From positions 434,001-498,000 of the forward strand of contig NC_134685.1 in assembly GCF_024713945.1 (NCBI RefSeq): a stretch of DNA of 64,000 nt, given 5' to 3'. Below are positions 36,101 to 47,923 of this stretch, piece after piece (the stretch's first letter is position 1; the number at the start of each line of letters is the position of its first letter). The stretch comes from Dermatophagoides farinae (lineage: Eukaryota > Arthropoda > Arachnida > Sarcoptiformes > Pyroglyphidae). The translations under genes and the position numbers were made by a program. The notes under the pieces were generated by a model. It was not told the origin of the DNA and did no database searches. It worked only from the letters and a program-made list of their open reading frames with translations.

Positions 36101-39100
36101 ACCGCAACCACCACCACAACAACAACAACAACAATCAATGACATCGACACCACAACAACCAGAAATACCACAATCAGCATCAATGGCAGTTTTACCATCA
36201 ATATCGATGGAAAATGTACAACAATCACAATTATCATGTTATGTATTAATGTTGGATATAATTGTCAAACAATTTGAATATCTACCAGATCAACCAGGTC
36301 ATAAAGGTTTTAATGATCAGAAAAAATCGTATCAACCATTAACATTGGCAAAAATGTCTAAATCAGATTCAGATTTTGGTTTCAACACATTGATCCTATT
36401 GTATGAAATGATCCATACTACGGAATGTACACATGGACCACATACATGTCATTCATCGATGAAACGTCCACCAGATACAAGTCAAATGTTTAAACCAGAT
36501 TCTGTGCTTACAGAATGTTTTTTCTGTGAACTTTGTTCCATTTGGTATCAACTTTCATTACAAATAATACAATTATATACACCAATTATTGAATTGACTA
36601 TTATACCTGATCTGGCTGATCAACATTTGGAAACAGAAACCATGAATACATTTGCACGTATTTCAAAAGATCATGGTTTATTTTTGTTTCCAATCAATGA
36701 AAATAATGGACAACAAAAACAACAAGATGACAATGATGATGTTGAAATAGCCGATGATAATATTGATGACAATGATGATGATGATGATGATGATGATGAT
36801 TCGAATGAACCAAAATGGATTGAACAATTAACACTTTCGGAACGATTAACATTGAAATTATTGCAGGAAATACCTTTGCATTCTGATCCAGATGTTCTTT
36901 ATCATCTACTTCAATGTTTGAAATTGTTAACATTACATTGTGGTGTATTCGTACAAATGGCTAAACATGAAAAGAAACGTAAATTTTTTCTCCGTTGTCA
37001 ACGTAAATATTTGGTTATTAGTTTATGGCGTTTATTACAGGCTGAATTTTCACAAATATCACAAATTGCCGTACCATTATTGCTACATTGTATTGCATTA
37101 CCTGGTGGTCTTGCTGTTCTGGTACGTACAATCAATACGGAATTTCGTTCCGATGATTGGTGCACTAGATTCGCCGCTATTGAACGTGTGGCAACATTTT
37201 CACAATTTATTGATCAATCATCGATGAAAAATTCACCATCCATTCAATCGGCGTTATCCAGTTTGTTCATACATTTGATACAGACATTGGATGATATTAA
37301 TTCTGCCGTTGCACAACGTGCATTAACCGCATTGGAATTAATGCGTGCAGCATCATTGAAAATATATGTCATATGTTTAGAAATGCAATTTGATCTCGTC
37401 ATTGTTGATCGTTGTTTGGTTCTTTCAAGTCTTTTGCAGCTATTCAATCACTTGAATGAACGTCGTATATTAACATGGGAATTTTTCCTAAATCGTTTTG
37501 ATGCCCTGTTTCTTGAAGCACAAGTATTACCAACAGTTGTTATTCGTAATAATAATAATATGACTGGATCATCGGATATGATGGATATGATGGCTACATC
37601 CGGTACTGGTACCGGTACCGCAGCAACAGCAACTGAATCTGGTACACGTGATTTACGTAATACAAATGTACATTCTGAAACGTATAAGAAAAAAGTTAGC
37701 CGTGCTCAAGAAGCATTGGGACATATTCATTTGAAACGTTCACTATTACCACATCATTTTAGTGGACGTAATGAAAAACGACATCTTTTATCGGTTGCTG
37801 GTTTTTTTACACATGCATTACGCTCGACAAATGTTATCAATGTTGGTCAATCTGCTAGTAGTGTTGATTTTCAATTACCGTCATCTATTCATCATGGTGG
37901 TCAACAACATTCATCAAAATCACATTTATTTCAAAAATTACAACAACAACAGTCATCTGTATCTAGTTCCGGTGGTGTACCAGGAACAGATGGTAGTGGA
38001 TCAATGATAATTGGTAGTAGTAGTGGTCGTCCACATCATCATCGTAGTGAAAAAATGATGAAAAATTTATCAGCCTCAAATCAAGCGGCTATAAATCGAA
38101 AAAGTTCAAAACTTGCTGCCCTCACTGGTTCAGCATTTCCAAATAATTTTTTTCAAGATCAAGGGCAAAGTAAACAAGATATGGCACAAGAAGAACTAAT
38201 GTTATTCAATGTTGTACATCGTACAATGGATGATGGTGGTGGTGGTGAATATTGTGATCAAGAAACATTACATTTGCTGGTATTTTTATTTATGCAATTT
38301 TTATCATATCCAGATCCACAACATCCAATCGATGATAAATCATTGAATCGTACACAAATTATTGTATTGAGACATTTGAATACATTACTTGGTTATAGTA
38401 TGTCAGAGAATATCTTCTTATTAAGTGCATATGATTTACGACGAAAATCCGTATTTTCAGCTTTTCTATCAGCATTACCTGATGTATTGGATATGAATCT
38501 TTCGGTTGGATCATTATTATTATCGTTAATATTTCCAGTAATGGTATATTGTCCTGCAGAATATCGTTGTATTTATGTTAGTGATTTGGAACATTTTCAA
38601 CCATCATATTCATTGTGGTTATTGCAATCACATCTTCGTAGATCATGGTTAAATTCATTGATCATTATTCTATATAAACATCAATACGCATCATCTACAA
38701 TGAATGCAAAATTCATACAGCATCTGATACAAATTGTACAGAATACATTGGAATCAGCATTGGAACATAAATGTAATCCTGATGCTGCAGCTAGACGACG
38801 ATCACGTGAACAAAAAGAATCAACAAGAAATCCACAACAACAACAACAACAACAACAATCACAGCAACAGACAAAATCTATTTGTAATTCAAACGATGAT
38901 ACAATTACAACATTATCTGCTGCTAAAATGATTTTATCAGCAGGTGAACAACAACAACAACAACAGCCACAACAAATTTCATCGCCACCACCACCACCAC
39001 CACAAGCAACATCAGTAACATCTAAACAACAATCGATTGATTCGCCCATTATAGAAGATTCGAATCATAATGATCAACAACAACAACAACAACAACCAGA

Positions 39101-40264
39101 TGAAGAATTGAATGTAATGCTAATGTTGATTGATAAAGCTAAAGAATTGGAACAACAAAAAACCATGAAAGAAAAACAACAACAACAGCAATCATCGTTG
39201 ATTAAAAAAGAAATTGTCAAAGAATTGGATGAGATTAAAGTGGAAAAAGTTGAAGTTTATACTGATCATCATCATCATCATCATCACCACAATCAACAAC
39301 AACAACAACAACATTCGAAACAAGGGAAAAAATCTGTCCATAAAGTTGTCCAGGATTCACGTAAAATAATTGAATCATCACAATCGATGGAAACATCTTC
39401 GACACCATCACCGCTGCCACCATCTATACTGATGGAACGATTATTACCGGTTGGTGGTGAATTATGTGAAGCAATTCGTACAAGTCTACAACGGCGTCCA
39501 TTATATCCATCAATGTTGCAACAACAACAACAACAACAATCTATGGATCCGCAACAATCATCAATGAAATCTGAACAAACCGCAACCACACCTGGTAGTA
39601 TGGGCAATCCAAGTCAATCAACAACAATTAGTAATAGTCAACCATGTTGTTGTTGTTGTGCTGCCGCTACTGGTCAAGTTTGTTGTCTGAATTATCAACA
39701 AACATTGGAAGCATTTCGTCAGCTACCACCACCACAACGTAATCAATCTAAAGAACGTTTATTACCAATTGGACCACGGCCACATCATTCAAGATCACAT
39801 ACATTAACCGGTGGTAGTAGATCGGTAGAAAGATCAACAACTGGTCAACAACAAGAATCTTCTCGTCGTAATCGTCATCATTTAATACGACAACATACAA
39901 CTATTGCTACGACCAATAAAAGTCCTGATGACAGTGATAAACTATTACCATCATCCAAATCAATGGATTCAATGGATCCATCATCATCACATTCAAATTC
40001 AAGACCACGATTAGTTATTGCAACAATTCGACCAGAACTTGAACCAGAATTGAAAAAATCACAAATAATTGTATCACCAACTACAGCTGTATCATCAAAA
40101 GAAATAATTGTACCGGAATCATCACAACAACAACAACCTTCTCAACAACAACCCTCTCAACAACATTTAACAAAAACAATTATTAATCAAAAAATCAAAA
40201 AAAATCTTTCACCAGTAAAATCGGCATCAAGTCCTAATCTAAATAATAATCAAATACAACAACA

Positions 40265-40296
<32 letters not shown>

Positions 40297-43198
40297 AGCA
40301 GACAATTCATCAATTAATACAGAGACCAACAACGATTAATCATTTGCAGCAACAACGAATGCCACCAACACAAACCCAAACCCAACCATCATCACCAACA
40401 AAAATTGAATCACCATCATTTGAATCATCGATAAGTATAAAAACAACATCATTAACATCATCGAAACCAGAAACAATAATGAAATGTTCAAAATCATCAA
40501 AACAACAGCAAGATAAAAAGAAAAAGAAAACAAAAAATAAATCATCATCATCAGCAATAAAATCGATGCCACAACAACAGACAAGTTCATTAATTTTTTC
40601 AACACCACCACCGCAACTACAACAATCATCAGAACCTGGAACAGGAACCTCATCGACATCACCGCATTCATTTTCAGCCCCAGCATCTGCTCGTCCTGCA
40701 CAACAACAACAACAACAACAGATTCCAGATACAATAATGATGAATACACAATCGGAATCACAACAACAACAGCAACAACAACCACAATCAAGTAAAGAAC
40801 AAACAGGACGATCAAATGATTCGACCAATTCGGATCTATCTTTTCATCATCATCAACAACAATTTGAACTTTGTAATGGTTGTAGTATGCCTATTGAAAA
40901 ATTTGATGAACATGAACTTGGCCTTTGTCTAGTTGCTCTGGCTACATTTGTTCATCGTAATCCAACGTTGGCTGCACCTACATTACCACAGATATTGAAA
41001 CTAACATCTCGTTATGCATTACGTTGTGTTTTTCCATGGCAAATGGAAAGTAATATTCATCTTCCAGGTAACACGGCCAGTATTGCTCGACAATTCATTC
41101 GTTGTACATTGCATCAATTGAATTCGAATGGAATATTTCGTCAAATTTTTCAAACACATTCTGGTGATATTATCATGTTTCGTTCGATAGCCATATCATT
41201 AGCGGATTTTGTCGAATTGAACCAGGTGACACCATTGAAAGAGTTGTTTGAAGCATTAACAGATGATAAACAATTACCACCATTGGCACAAATTCTTCTC
41301 ACCTTATCAAATGTAGCCACATATTTTGAATGTGTTTTCGTTGATTATAATGTAACACAAAGTTGTTCCCTATCAACATTATCACCAATAATTTCAAGTC
41401 AATATGGTGCAAATGTACCGGTAATGGGCGCATCAATCGTTGCTAATCAACCATGGTCTGATCTAATGACCCCTTTAGAAAATTATCTTCGTCGATTAGC
41501 ATTCAATCTGGTGGATATAGCGCCAAATATTCATAATCTTGTGCCATTGATGCGTGTATTATTGGCATTGTTTAAAATACCCGGTATTGGTGCACATCGA
41601 TCAATTTTGGATCCAGTTACTAAAATTTTGGCACATATATTTCAACATTCACCCATTCTGTTGGAACATGTACGTGATCTTTGTATTCATTGTAATCGTG
41701 CATATGTACGTGATCGTGATCGTTTCTGTGTTGCACGTACATTCGCCCAGGAACTTGTACAGGCATTACGTTTTCGAACACAGGCACCGGATGAAAATAT
41801 TTTCGCATTAGTACAATGGGCATTAGAAGATGCTGGTGGTTCACTTCCATATTCGATTTCTGTACAATCATTGGAACGTAATCAAAATCGACAGCTTGGT
41901 TTAACCGGTATCACGGTTGAACTTCCCACTACGAATGCAACCGAATGTCTTCGATGTTTCATACCCGAGTTATTGGAATTTATTGGTGATTTACATGCAT
42001 TAGCTAAATTACGTAGTAATTTTCAAGGAACATCTATTCATATCAATCAAGAAACATTGGGTGGTAATCTTAAAGCTGGTGTATCACAATTTTTAGCATT
42101 GGAACTTACCCGATTAGGTGGATCAGATTCGAAAGCTATTACGAAATATTTACCATGGTTATATTCATTACCATCAATACAGAATGGGCCAAAAGAATTT
42201 TCTGAATGTATTGCTCATGTACGATTATTATCATGGATATTGTTGGGTTCATTACAGCATACGGCATTGATGAAATGTCATCCATCACAATCATCATTAC
42301 TGGTATCACAACCAATACCATTGGATGTTAGTAATCATGTTGCCGAACATGTCCATGTTATATTGGCCGGTTTTGGTTCTGAATCCAAATCATCTGTCGT
42401 TCACATGTCTGCATTGTTTTATGCATTTCTACTATGTCAATTGTGGACCGTATATTGTGAACAATTGGCATCACAAAATCCACCCGGTTCAGATGCAGCA
42501 CATCAAAACATTCTGGTATTGACAGATTTTTGGACCAAAGTTACACCTGGAATTTTGCAGATTATTAGCCATTCAATGACCGTAAGTTGAATTGTTTTAT
42601 ATTTTTCTTTTCGCTAATCAATTTTGTGCTTGTTGTTGCTTTTTTTCGCTAATTTATATGATCTTGGCTTTACTTTGTTTACAAAAAAAAACAGGAAATA
42701 CCACAGGTATGTCGAGCCAATTTCCTGGCTTTTTTATTCATTTTTATTTAGTTCATTTTTTTGCATAAAAATGTTCAAATTTCATAAAATTTTATTTTAA
42801 AAAACTTTTTTTTTCAAAATTTGATTTACAGCTTGCCGATACGATTACATTGCATTTTCTTTCGTTAATGGAAACATTGATGGAATGTAATTCAGAAATA
42901 CTGGCACGAGTATGATATCAGCATTGATTATGAAAAATGTATAATAATTTTTTTTCTCTAATTTTCCTCACAGTTACTTCCTTTATGGTTACCATTTTTC
43001 AATAGCTATCCAGGACAGCTATCTGATCATGTAACGGCTAGATTAAAAACATTGATTAGTTGGCCCGTTCCTGCACAAACTAAAAATGATGCAATGATGT
43101 TATCCACCGTATTGGTACGATGGTTACAACGAATTCAAGCACGAATGAGTCAAATTGAAATACAATCATCGACTGTTACACAGTTTTATTGTGTTTAA
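33109..43198 (+). CDS. unc79: UNC79 homologue (NALCN sodium-leak channel complex subunit)
   Basis: Exons 33109-33139, 33342-33806, 33866-42581, optional 42695-42706, 42832-42909, 42974-43198; about 3175 residues. UNC79 is a large HEAT-type scaffold that, with UNC80, stabilises the NALCN channel controlling neuronal resting excitability. Family wording is clear throughout: SAKIRNLQDYHHRLL at the N-terminus; LLECLMRLK and DLLVVIAYG; Cys-rich VVTCFSTECTSFNCNKPVR then LCLQCHEQRHGG; KEGFKRLLCLVPYDIITPD; SLWRLLQAEFSQISQIAVPL; and the end LVRWLQRIQARMSQIEIQSS then TVTQFYCV. It exceeds vertebrate UNC79 (about 2650) because of poly-Q, poly-G, poly-H and Ser/Pro insertions, mainly 34240-35290 and 38800-40860. 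The frame breaks once between 36039 and 36137; a missing A in the seven-A run 36077-36083 would repair it and makes all exon phases consistent. The gene itself is probably intact. Confidence 0.95.
42695..42706 (+). other. unc79: Candidate 12-nt microexon of UNC79 (E-I-P-Q)
   Basis: GAAATACCACAG is preceded by a good acceptor (a long A-run then ACAG) and followed by donor GTATGT. It is phase 0 on both sides, so it may be included or skipped without changing frame. Skipping gives HSMT-LADT, the same length as vertebrate UNC79; inclusion adds four residues. Confidence 0.5.
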
Positions 43199-43261
43199 AA
43201 CAAATATTGGAATTTTATTTACGAAAAAAATGGTCAGAATCAACAATCAACTGAACAATTA

Positions 43262-44162
43262 TTATTCTTGAATTGAATTCAAAATTTCAAATGAAGCCAT
43301 TAGAAAAGACTTAAATTTATGAACAGATTTTTCTTCAGTTGAATTTTTAAATTTTGGTCTCGTTGATTTTAAACGTTCACAACGATCCGAATCGGCTGCA
43401 TTATCGCCAATACAAAGTGTATTGATCATATTTAAAAACATATCGTCCACGAATTCTGTTAATAATTGACGTTCATGGCGGATACAATCGATATCAGTGA
43501 TGAATCGATCCAAACACTCCATTGCGTCTACATAATTACTAAAGAATTTTGATTGTTAATAATTCATTGATCATCTCATATACGGTCACTTACCAGCAAA
43601 TGTATGAAATTTTTCGATTACCAATCGGTGCTTTTACCAATGGCCATGAACGTTCAGCATATCGATCTAGACATTTAAAATTCAGATTATAACGATTTAA
43701 ACATGGTGCTACGGCCAATAATCTTTTCAATTTTTTCATTGATTTTTTTCGTCGATTTGATTGGTGTTTATTCGTAGTGTCAATGTCTGATGGTTTTAAA
43801 CGACAAAACGTTCGTATTATATGACGTAATGAATACACACCAATTTTGGACAGATCTTGATTATATTTACTTTCACATTCTAAATAATATTTTTCTATTT
43901 TTTCAAGTGATTGTTTCGATTCATCACAAAAATCATTCAATTGTGTGAATGTTTCGGGAAACGATCGACCATTTTTACCAAATGTTATGAAATATTGCAC
44001 TATAAGATCGGTTTGCAATTTTCGTTCATCGTTGCAATTTTTATTTGTTTCATTTCGGTTAACATAACCATATGATTGATGATGATTTGAACCAACAATG
44101 ATGACAATAACAATGAAAACAAAACGAATGAAAAATGATGAAGATGGATATTTGTTTTCCAT
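43262..44162 (-). CDS. Secreted 12-cysteine protein, copy A (281 aa)
   Basis: Two exons: 44162-43594 and 43538-43262, intron 55 nt (GTAAGT...TTTAG), phase 2. ATG at 44160-44162 begins a signal peptide (FFIRFVFIVIVIIVGSN). The mature protein has 12 cysteines: NCNDER, NDFCDE, YLECES, RTFCRL, APCLNR, FKCLDR, YICCNY, MECLDR, DCIRHE, TLCIGD, DRCERL. Conserved blocks include FGKNGRSFPET, IYSLRHIIRTFC-like, and RYAERSWPLV. A basic run (NRRKKSMKKLKR) sits mid-protein. It is one of three tandem paralogues. Not assignable by eye to a known family; some arthropod secreted Cys-rich families (for example DUF19-like) have comparable spacing, but this is only a suggestion. Minus-strand AATAAA at 43219-43214 is the likely polyadenylation signal. 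Its stop lies 63 nt from that of convergent UNC79. Confidence 0.8.
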
Positions 44163-44721
44163 GATTCATTCAATCAATAAATGATTGATTTAAACAAAAA
44201 AATTTGAATTAAATGGAATTTTTGCGTTTTTTTTTGAAAAAAATGTGACGTGTGAAAAAAAGATTCATATTTTTTTTTATAAGATGATGATTTTATATAT
44301 TTTATATTGTTGTGGTTATCATTCGAAAAAATCGAATTTTGAATTTTAATTAATTTCTTTTAGATTTTAAGATAAAAAACTTGTTGATTCGAAAAAAAAT
44401 GGTGATGGTAGGGATAGTGGCGAGGGAGGGTAAGCAAAACAGATACATGCCACTTCTTTATTGAATTGAAATTAATATTGGAATTTTTTTTTCATTTTTG
44501 AATCTTAAAGCATCAAAATACTGTTTTTTATGGTCAAGCGTACTTGTATATTGATTTTATGTGAATCGAAAGCAAAAAAAAAATTGATAAGAAAAATATA
44601 TCTCAAACAGGTATGTGTAATTGATTTTCAAAATTGTTTCTTTTTTCCAATTTTATTCGTTTTGTTTTTTTTTCTTTTTTTTTAGTATCATGTGAACATT
44701 TGACAAAAGTTTTACCAGAAA
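44163..44721. other. Spacer between copies A and B
   Basis: AT-rich; presumably the copy A promoter and the copy B 3' UTR. A short GC-richer patch lies at about 44400-44450. No gene seen. Confidence 0.4.
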
Positions 44722-45680
44722 TCATTGAATTGAATTCAAAATTTCAAATGAAGCCATCATAAAAGATTTGAATTTATGAACAGATTTTTCTTCAACTGAA
44801 TTTGTAAATTTTGGCCTCGTTGATTCTAAACGTTCACAACGGTCCGAATCGGCTGCATTATCGCCAATACAAAGTGCATTGATCATATTTACAAATATAT
44901 CGTCAACGAATTCTGTTAATAATTGATGTTCATATTTACAAATATATCGTCAACGAATTCTGTTAATAATTGATGTTCATGGCGGATACAATCAATACCA
45001 GTGATAAATCGATCCACACAATCCATTGATTCTACATAATTACTAAAGAATTTTGATTGTCAATAATTCATTGATCATCTCTCATATACGGTTACTTACC
45101 AGCAAATGTATGAAATTTTTCGATTACCAATCGATGCTTTTACCAATGGCCATGAACGTTCAGCATATCGATCTAGACATTTAAAATTCAGATTATAACG
45201 ATTTAAACATGGTGCTACGGCCAATAATCTTTTCAATTTTTTCATTGATTTTTTTTGTCGATTTGATTGTTGTTTAGTCATAGTGGCATTGGTCGATGAT
45301 TTTAAACGACAAAATGTTCGTATTATATGTCGTAATGAATACATACCAATTTTGGACAGGTCTTGAATATATTTACTTTCACATTCTAAATAATATTTTT
45401 CTATTTTTACAAGTAATCGTTTCCCTTCATCACAATAGCCATTTAATTGTGCCAATGTTTCGGGAAACGATCGACCATTTGAACCAAATGTCAAAAAACG
45501 TTGCATAAAAAGATCTGTTTGCGATTTTCGTTCATCATTGCAATTTTTATTTGTTTCATTTCGTTTAGCATAACCATATGATTGATGATAATTTGAACCA
45601 ACTATGATGACAATAACAATGAAAACCAAACGAATGAAAAATGATGATGATGATGGTGAATATTTTTTTAAAAACATCAT
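44722..45680 (-). pseudogene. Secreted 12-cysteine protein, copy B, disrupted by a 47-bp duplication
   Basis: Exon 1 45680-45100 (MMFLKKYSPSSSSFFIRLVF start; ATG at 45680 or 45677) and exon 2 from 45042, intron 57 nt with the same phase and position as in copy A. Exon 1 is intact and about 85% like copy A in protein. In exon 2 a perfect 47-bp tandem duplication (44885-44931 and 44932-44978) shifts the frame and produces a stop at 44918-44916, after FVNMNINY. The original C-terminus (ending NSIQ, stop 44724-44722) is still readable downstream in the old frame. The truncated product would lose the last two cysteines of the twelve. Either a recent pseudogene, a polymorphic null allele, or a local assembly duplication; the perfect identity of the two units suits a recent event or an artefact. 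Confidence 0.75.
44885..44978 (-). repeat. Perfect 47-bp tandem duplication inside copy B exon 2
   Basis: Units 44885-44931 and 44932-44978 are identical. Copies A and C have a single unit at this place. 47 is not a multiple of three, hence the frameshift. Confidence 0.95.
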
Positions 45681-46336
45681 TCATCTATATATTTATTCGT
45701 TATTAAATTTTTAATTCCAATATTTCCCAAGAGTGAAACTGAATGCTTGTGTGTTTGTTGCATTTATACAAAGCTTGTTGCTGCATATAGTATAGCACAA
45801 GTTTAAAATAAAAATAATCATTACATTCAATTCAATTTTTTATCATAAAATTGAAAAAAAATCAACAGCAAAACGAATCGATTTAATTGAAAATTTGTTT
45901 TTTGAATTCGCAAAAAAAAAAGATTTTCGTTTGATATATTATATATCTGATTTATATTGGAATTTTTTTTTATCTAATTTACTTTTTTGTTTTTTTACTT
46001 TCTACCACTACCTACCAAAAAAAAAGCTTGTTGATTAGTCGACAGGAATCATCGTTATCAAAAAAAAAAAAAAAAAAACACATCACATTATTGCTCATAA
46101 TAAAGTTGTGTGTACTTTGTGCAATTTTTTTTTCTAGATTCTTGGCAAAGTTGTTTTTGTTGTTGTGTTTGTGACATATTGTCATCAAATTAATATTATT
46201 ATTATATATTATTTATTTATTTATTGTACTTATTTTTATTTTAACCATGTCGTTGATTGATTATCACATATTAAATCAAGCTTTGAAATATAAATAGAAT
46301 GATGATTGCTTTTGCTTTTTTATCTCATCATCATCA
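45681..46336. other. Spacer between copies B and C
   Basis: AT-rich with poly-A runs (an 18-A tract near 46060) and no ORF. It probably contains the copy B promoter and copy C 3' UTR. Nothing else seen. Confidence 0.4.
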
Positions 46337-47296
46337 TCATTTGGTAAAGGTAACTGGTTGCTGCTGCTGCTGTTGTTGTTGTTGATTCATAGAATTCAAT
46401 ATTGCAAATGTAACCATCATTAATGAATGATATTTTTTTGCTTCAATTTCTTCATCAATAGTTTGAAATGTTTTTGGTCGTTTTGATTCAATACGTTGAC
46501 AATGATCTAATGAATCCAGGGAATTTTCACCAACACAAAATACATTGATTACATTGGAGAAAATTTGTTCGACAAATTCATGGAATAAATCACGATCATT
46601 ATGTAAACATTCACGAGAATCATTAAAATCATCCATACATTGCATAGTATCTACATAGTTACTGGTTAGAAAATAAAATTAATTCACTTAATGTCAGGTG
46701 ATAAATTATACTTGCCAGCATATGTAATCAATTTTTCGATTACCAATCTGGGCACCAATTAATGGCCATGAACGTTCTGTATAACGATCTAGACAAGTGA
46801 ATTCTAACCGATAACGATTAACACATGATGATGCAGCTATTAAACGTTTCAATTTTCTACTTGGCCTTTTATTCTGTTTACGATGACAAAATATTCGTAT
46901 CATTCGTCGTAATGAATACAGAACAATTTTAGCCAAATCTCGATTATATTCATTTTCACATTGTTCAAAGTAATCGCGTATTTCTTCAAGAAGATCTGAA
47001 CTTTCACTAGATTATTGAAAATTTTAATTAAAAAATAAAAAAAAAATAAAAACAATCAACAATGGGCTATTTACACACCGGCAAAATTTTGGCAATTGTG
47101 ACATTGTTTCAGGAAATTTACGACCATTTGGACCAAACATTAGAAATTGTTGTACAATCAGATCGATATGGATTTTACGATTTTCACCACATGAATTTTT
47201 ATTATGATTTTGTGTTGAATTTTTAGCTTCCAACGAATTTGTTATCATCATCATCATCATCATAATGAACACACAGAATATGAACATTTTTTTCAT
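46337..47296 (-). CDS. Secreted 12-cysteine protein, copy C (277 aa)
   Basis: Three exons: 47296-47079, 47006-46716, 46661-46337, phases consistent. ATG at 47294-47296 (MKKMFIFCVFIMMMMMMITN) gives a signal peptide. All 12 cysteines align with copy A: SCGENR, KFCRES, EQCENE, IFCHRK, SSCVNR, FTCLDR, YICCNY, MQCMDD, ECLHND, VFCVGE, HCQRIE. FGPNGRKFPET and RYTERSWPLI mark the family. Two differences stand out. An extra intron (47078-47007) splits the KFC-RES region that is contiguous in A and B. The next intron, at the shared position, begins GCAAGT, a GC-AG intron, where A and B have GTAAGT. Using a downstream GT instead would break the conserved C-C-N-Y. The C-terminus carries a short poly-Q (eight Q) before PVTFTK. 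Function unknown. Confidence 0.78.
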
Positions 47297-47923
47297 GATG
47301 TGGATCAGATCAGATGTGAGAAACAATAACAAAACTAAATTCTTTCTCAGTATTTGTATATACAATGTATATACAATGTTTGAAAATGAAATAAAACGAA
47401 ACGAAAAAAAAAAAAATTCAAACGATAAATTGACAATGTATATGTGTGTTGCATTTTTTTTTTTTTTTTTTACTTAGCATGTTCGTAAGGGTTCATTTGT
47501 GTTCGTTCATTCATCCTGTATCCTAATAAAACAAGAATGAGGAAAAAAAATCAACAAGTGAGAAACATTAAAAAAAAACAAACAAACAAACGAATGAACG
47601 AAAAAACAAGTTTTCAATTTTTTTTTTTAAATCGTAATTTATTAACAATCTTATCTCTCACATGTGATTGCCTGATAATTGTCACATGGGATCGTCCACC
47701 ACCACCACCACCACCATCATTATCATCATCATCATCGTCGTCGTCATAAAAAAATTGGAAAATTGTGCAATGTAATTTCGTTGTTCGAGAATTTCGCCAT
47801 ATTCAGAATGTTTTTTTGTAAGTAAAGTAAATAGCTATTTTTAGCTACTAAATTAAATTTAATTTAATTTCAAAAAAAAAAAATTTAAATATCATGCATG
47901 TATGTGAATAAATCCATTTCAAA
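47297..47923. other. Divergent intergenic region between copy C and the membrane-protein array
   Basis: 627 bp separates two genes transcribed away from each other. Poly-A/T tracts and CCA/TCA triplet runs (near 47698-47747); no clear TATA motif. Confidence 0.4.

Noticed and set aside
38681-40828. Several minus-strand ORFs rich in Cys, Val or Asp within UNC79
   Set aside because: Reverse-strand readings of CAA/CAG poly-glutamine tracts, not genes.
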